Part shown: one piece after another, positions 53,116-54,786 of the stretch | Position numbering within the stretch: position 1 is the first letter of the stretch | Layout of the letters: every line of letters starts with the position of its first letter | Source: Pseudomonadota bacterium | GTDB taxonomy: Bacteria; Pseudomonadota; Gammaproteobacteria; Burkholderiales; SG8-39 | Direction: 5' to 3' | Assembly: GCA_027624175.1 (NCBI GenBank) | Contig: JAQBXT010000009.1 | Location: forward strand, 1 to 54,786 | DNA: 54,786 nucleotides | Program-made: the position numbers and the translations under genes | Notes under the pieces: model-generated | Database searches by the model: none | The model's input: the letters and a program-made list of their open reading frames with translations, nothing else | What the model was told of the DNA's origin: nothing

Positions 53116-53847
53116 TCAGTGGCGTTGCATGATGTGGAGAAACACATCCTCGAGATCGGCCGGGTGCGGCCCGGCGAAGTTCGCGAGCAGGTTCTTCGTG
53201 GAATCGAGCGCCACGATGCGCCCTGCCTTGAGCATGGCGATGCGCTCGCAGTGCTCCTCGGCCTCCTCGAGGTAGTGGGTGGTCAGCACCACCGTGTGGC
53301 CGTCGCGGTTCAGCCGCCGCACGAACTGCCACAGCCCCTGGCGCAGCTCGACGTCCACGCCCGCGGTGGGCTCGTCGAGCACGATGACCGGCGGCTTGTG
53401 CACCAGCGCCTGCGCCACCAGCACGCGCCGCTTCATGCCGCCGGATAGCGAGCGCATGTTGGCGTCGGCCTTGGCCGTCAGGTCGAGATGGTGCATCACC
53501 TCGTCGATCCAGACGTCATTGCCGCGCAGGCCGAAATAGCCCGACTGGATGCGCAGGGTTTCGCGCACGGTGAAGAACGGATCGAATACCAGCTCCTGCG
53601 GCACCACGCCCAGCAGGCGCCGCGCGCGCCGGTAGTCGGCGACCACGTCGGCACCCATCACCGAAACGCTGCCGGCGCTCGCGCGCCCCAGCCCGGCGAT
53701 GATGCTGATGAGCGTGGTCTTGCCGGCGCCGTTGGGCCCGAGCAGTCCGAAAAACTCGCCCTGGCGCACCTCGAGCGACACCCCGGCGAGCGCCTGCAGC
53801 GCGCCGTAGCGCTTTTCCACGCCGCGCACTTCGATGGCGGGGATCAG
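53116..53847 (-). CDS. ABC transporter ATP-binding protein, YadG-like
   Basis: The ~243-residue ATPase has Walker A LGPNGAGKTTLIS, the Q-loop GVVPQELVFDPFFTV, signature LSGGMKRRVLVAQAL, Walker B VIVLDEPTAGVD and switch His in LTTHYLEEAEEH. The frame holds no ATG, GTG or TTG at the expected start. CTG 53847, overlapping the mlaB stop as CTGA, gives the expected N-terminus IPAIEVRGVEKRYG, while GTG 53829 would cut off the first beta-strand. A rare CTG start is therefore likely. Confidence 0.9.
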   Translation of the reverse strand: MIPAIEVRGVEKRYGALQALAGVSLEVRQGEFFGLLGPNGAGKTTLISIIAGLGRASAGSVSVMGADVVADYRRARRLLGVVPQELVFDPFFTVRETLRIQSGYFGLRGNDVWIDEVMHHLDLTAKADANMRSLSGGMKRRVLVAQALVHKPPVIVLDEPTAGVDVELRQGLWQFVRRLNRDGHTVVLTTHYLEEAEEHCERIAMLKAGRIVALDSTKNLLANFAGPHPADLEDVFLHIMQRH

Positions 53848-54134
53848 GTGGACGGGGCGTCCGGCGCCAGCAGCTGTGCCACGCCGTAGAGCTGCGCCAA
53901 CGTGAGCAAGTCCTGCGGCAGGCGCGAGAACGACAGCGCGCGCCCCTGCGCCTTGGCGTCGCGCATCCACCCGATGAGCACGGCGAGCAGGGACGAGTCC
54001 AGCTCCGTGACCTCGCCAAAATCGACCGTGCGCACGCTCGCGACGAGCACTCTCGATTCCTCGATCAGTTGCGCGGCATTGGCGAGGGTGGCCGGGCCGG
54101 ACACGTAGAGCCGGTCTCCTTCGACGCGGATCAT
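53844..54134 (-). CDS. mlaB: STAS-domain protein MlaB
   Basis: The 96-residue single STAS domain starts MIRVEGDRLYVSGPATLANA and has the helix-start motif ELDSSLLAVLIGWMRDAK, in which the Ser after Asp is typical of MlaB. It is the cytoplasmic regulatory subunit of the MlaFEDB phospholipid transporter. The start overlaps mlaC (ATGA). Confidence 0.92.
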   Translation of the reverse strand: MIRVEGDRLYVSGPATLANAAQLIEESRVLVASVRTVDFGEVTELDSSLLAVLIGWMRDAKAQGRALSFSRLPQDLLTLAQLYGVAQLLAPDAPST

Positions 54135-54760
54135 TTGCCGGCGGCCGCCTGCGCGGCGTCGAGCGATTTGTTCTTCGCCTCGAGCACGCCGATCAGGCCG
54201 TCGACGCCCTTGTCGCGCACGATGTTGGCGAACTCGGTGCGGTAATTCACCACCAGGCTGATGCCGGCCATGCGCACGTCGTAGACCTTCCAGCCGCGCG
54301 GCGTCTTCTCCATGTCGTAATCCACCGTCACCGGCTGCGCCCCGGATTGCAGCACGCGCACCTGCACCGTGACATCGGTGTCCTCGGGCTTGATGCGCAG
54401 CGGCCGGAATTCGAATTTTTGCTCGCCGAACGCGCTGAGCGAGCTGGCGTAGGTGCGCATCAGCAGCGCGCGGAAATCCTCCGCAAGACGCGCTTTCTGC
54501 TCCGGCGTGGCCTTGCGCCAGTGCACGCCCACCGCGAGCGCGGTCATGCCGAGATGGTTGAAGTGCGGCAGGGCCTTCTCCTCGATCAAGCGCATGGTCT
54601 TCTTGCGGTCGCCGCTTTGCAGGTCCTTGTCCTGGACGATGATGCGCTGGATGTCGAGCATCACACCCTTCACCAGCTCGTCGGGCGGGATCAGCTGGGC
54701 GTGCGCCGCGCTCGCGGCCAGCGCCAATGCCATGACCATACAGTCGAGCATGCGTTTCAT
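54131..54760 (-). CDS. mlaC: periplasmic phospholipid-binding protein MlaC
   Basis: The 209-residue lipid carrier moves phospholipids between the outer membrane and the MlaFEDB complex. It has a signal peptide (MALALAASAAHAQ) and then the Ttg2D/MlaC fold: PHFNHLGMTALAVGVHWRKA, FRALLMRTYASSLSAF, VTVDYDMEKTPRGWKVYDVR and GISLVVNYRTEFANIVRDKG. The start has GGAGAAATG-type spacing (GAGAA before ATG). mlaFED would lie just beyond the window. Confidence 0.95.
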   Translation of the reverse strand: MKRMLDCMVMALALAASAAHAQLIPPDELVKGVMLDIQRIIVQDKDLQSGDRKKTMRLIEEKALPHFNHLGMTALAVGVHWRKATPEQKARLAEDFRALLMRTYASSLSAFGEQKFEFRPLRIKPEDTDVTVQVRVLQSGAQPVTVDYDMEKTPRGWKVYDVRMAGISLVVNYRTEFANIVRDKGVDGLIGVLEAKNKSLDAAQAAAGK

Positions 54761-54786
54761 CGCATTTCTCCTCAGTCCGCCGGCCG

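Overview
The window is GC-rich chromosomal DNA from a betaproteobacterium, most likely of the Burkholderiales or a close relative. The main evidence is the right-hand gene order on the minus strand (mlaC-mlaB-ABC transporter-bolA-murA-hisGDCBHAFIE-hinT-tatABC, then a DegS/DegQ-type protease and petABC-sspA-sspB), together with a complete urtABCDE-ureDABCEFG urea locus and a fused indolepyruvate:ferredoxin oxidoreductase. There is no rRNA gene, CRISPR array or replication origin. One tRNA gene (Thr, anticodon TGT) is present.

Left part (1-12 kb): a LysR regulator without its DNA-binding domain, the large oxidoreductase, a frameshifted NAD(P)-binding protein, an EamA transporter, fadD, an enoyl-CoA hydratase, and a paaG-paaK-threonine/serine dehydratase operon. 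The theme is acyl-CoA, arylacetate and amino-acid catabolism.

Region 11.9-17.2 kb is the most unusual part. A five-gene minus-strand operon encodes a LuxR-type HTH mini-protein, a TbpB-like surface lipoprotein, a Slam-like TPR/beta-barrel protein (one frameshift), a small secreted or membrane protein and a bacterial alkaline-ceramidase-like (CREST) membrane protein. It faces a divergent sigma-54 enhancer-binding activator. A near-consensus -24/-12 promoter and two inverted repeats lie between them. I infer a sigma-54-controlled surface-lipoprotein export system.

Region 17.2-24 kb: an Ada-type methyltransferase without its N-terminal domain, two EamA transporters, fadH, an SDR protein, then a damaged MoxR/DUF58 pair. 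The MoxR protein lacks its P-loop, and the DUF58 gene is cut and joined to the tail of an aminotransferase.

Region 24-34.4 kb: urea ABC transport (urtABCDE) followed by urease (ureDABCEFG), tightly packed and mostly overlapping. It is preceded by a perfect sigma-54 promoter and two NtrC-like sites, which implies nitrogen control. Region 34.4-36.7 kb is a small, lower-GC integrase module next to tRNA-Thr. Region 36.7-54.8 kb is housekeeping: ClpXP adaptor sspB and sspA, the cytochrome bc1 complex, a periplasmic protease, Tat export, histidine biosynthesis, murein synthesis and outer-membrane lipid transport. It is interrupted by one PAS/alpha-beta-hydrolase chimera.

Two near-identical perfect palindromes (6103-6158 and 18888-18937) each end 3 nt before a start codon, in the same orientation to the downstream gene. 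Several genes carry homopolymer frameshifts or in-frame deletion/fusion junctions. These could be real decay or assembly error, and the sequence alone cannot separate the two.
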